A DNA stretch of 64,000 nt from the NCBI RefSeq assembly GCF_013410035.1, contig NZ_JACCBW010000002.1, positions 248,001 through 312,000 on the forward strand. The letters run 5' to 3'. The notes beneath the pieces are model-generated. The model made no database searches. It saw only the letters and a list, made by a program, of their open reading frames with translations, and had not been told where the DNA came from. How positions within the stretch are numbered: the first letter of the stretch is position 1; the number at the start of each line of letters is the position of its first letter. The position numbers and the translations under genes are program-made. The stretch is from Nocardioides cavernae (GTDB taxonomy: Bacteria; Actinomycetota; Actinomycetes; Propionibacteriales; Nocardioidaceae). Below, piece after piece: positions 63,518 to 64,000 of this stretch.

Positions 63518-63996
63518 GCGGACGATCCTCTCCGGGTCGGGTGCGGTCGGCGCAGGGAGTCCGGCAGCAGCCGGGCGCCCGCACCGTCCTCCGCGTGCAC
63601 GTCGTCGGGGTTGGAGAAGGCGCACGAGCGGAGGCTCAGGCACCCGCAGCCGATGCAGCCGTCGAGGCCGACCTTGAGCCGCTGGAGCGCGGCGATCTGC
63701 TCGTCGAGGCGACGGCCCCAGTGCCTGGAGATCCGGTGCCAGTCGGCCTTGGTGGGGGTGCGGTTGCCGGGAAGCCGGCCCAGCTCGTCGCGGATCTCCT
63801 CGATGGAGAGCCCGACGTTGGACGCGGCACGGATGAAGGCCAGGCGCCGCAGCACGCTGCGCTCGAAGCGCCGCTGCCCGCCGCCGGAACGGTGGGCGTC
63901 GATGAGGCCCTCGGCCTCGTAGTAGCGGATCGCCGACGCGGCGAAGCCGCTGCGACTGGTGATCTCACCCATCGGCAGCAGGTCCCTGGCATCCAT
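63514..63996 (-). CDS. soxR: Redox-sensitive transcriptional activator SoxR
   Basis: 160 residues. MerR-type HTH (ITSRSGFAASAIRYYEAEGLI, wing GGGQRRFERSVLRRL), dimer helix, then the [2Fe-2S] ligands C-X2-C-X-C-X5-C in CIGCGCLSLRSC. Tail after the cluster is about 35 residues, longer than in E. coli. In actinobacteria SoxR answers redox-active natural products rather than superoxide. Only 4 nt of upstream sequence lie in the window, so its promoter is not seen. Confidence 0.96.
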   Translation of the reverse strand: MDARDLLPMGEITSRSGFAASAIRYYEAEGLIDAHRSGGGQRRFERSVLRRLAFIRAASNVGLSIEEIRDELGRLPGNRTPTKADWHRISRHWGRRLDEQIAALQRLKVGLDGCIGCGCLSLRSCAFSNPDDVHAEDGAGARLLPDSLRRPHPTRRGSSA

Positions 63997-64000
63997 CCCG

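Overview
The window is high-GC actinobacterial chromosome, most like a Nocardioides-type (Nocardioidaceae) genome. This placement is inferred from gene content and style, not from a database search. Supporting signs are the dnaK-grpE-dnaJ-hspR heat-shock operon with a HAIR operator, a fused CobI-CobJ of the mycobacterial type, the nth-TlpA-NUDIX-MarP block also found in Mycobacterium tuberculosis, many GTG starts, 1-8 nt gene overlaps, and apparently leaderless promoters (TANNNT 5-8 nt before the start codon). No rRNA, tRNA, CRISPR array or intact insertion sequence was seen.

Layout. 1-5.4 kb: two secreted proteases (M28, cut by the window edge, and M4) that share a C-terminal module, an SGNH hydrolase, a GNAT protein and a Dabb protein. 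5.5-9.8 kb: the HspR-controlled chaperone operon, followed by a twin palindromic repeat. 9.9-12.9 kb: small housekeeping genes (PlsC, an aldo/keto reductase, a pentapeptide-repeat protein and a 33-residue membrane protein that is easily missed). 13-42.7 kb: an aerobic cobalamin (B12) supercluster: cobQ-cobK; cbtB-cbtA-cobD; chlID-bluB-cobO-cobB/cobC; cobL; cobH-cobIJ-cobM; cobG; btuFCD-[2Fe-2S protein]-cobN-cobF. Four cobalamin riboswitches, one before each of four transcription units, tie supply (synthesis, cobalt chelation, cobalt and corrinoid uptake) to B12 level. The cluster is interrupted at 25.0-29.5 kb by a zinc-finger/helicase cassette, a CHAP-domain surface protein and a HesB-like protein.

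42.7-52 kb: nth, a TlpA-like thioredoxin, a NUDIX hydrolase, the MarP-type protease, a holin-X-like membrane protein, NhaA, and the acetate module (acs, actP, DUF485). 52.2-62.6 kb: an aldo/keto reductase, then an L-arabinose locus: LacI-type regulator, two palindromic operators, araB-araD-araA and a ChvE-type sugar ABC transporter. 62.7-64 kb: a VOC protein, a GNAT protein and SoxR.

The most unusual features lie in the B12 cluster. Palindromic repeats of one family sit in frame inside four cob genes (cobB/cobC, chlID, cobIJ, cobN), always at a linker or loop, and are translated into short extra peptides. CobB and CobC are fused, and the last ~25 codons of that gene are also the aptamer of the riboswitch controlling the next unit. 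CobG lacks its C-terminal iron-sulfur/siroheme part. CobL reads without a stop into a zinc-finger protein that precedes a phage-like helicase. Two riboswitches share an identical 23-nt segment over the ribosome-binding site.
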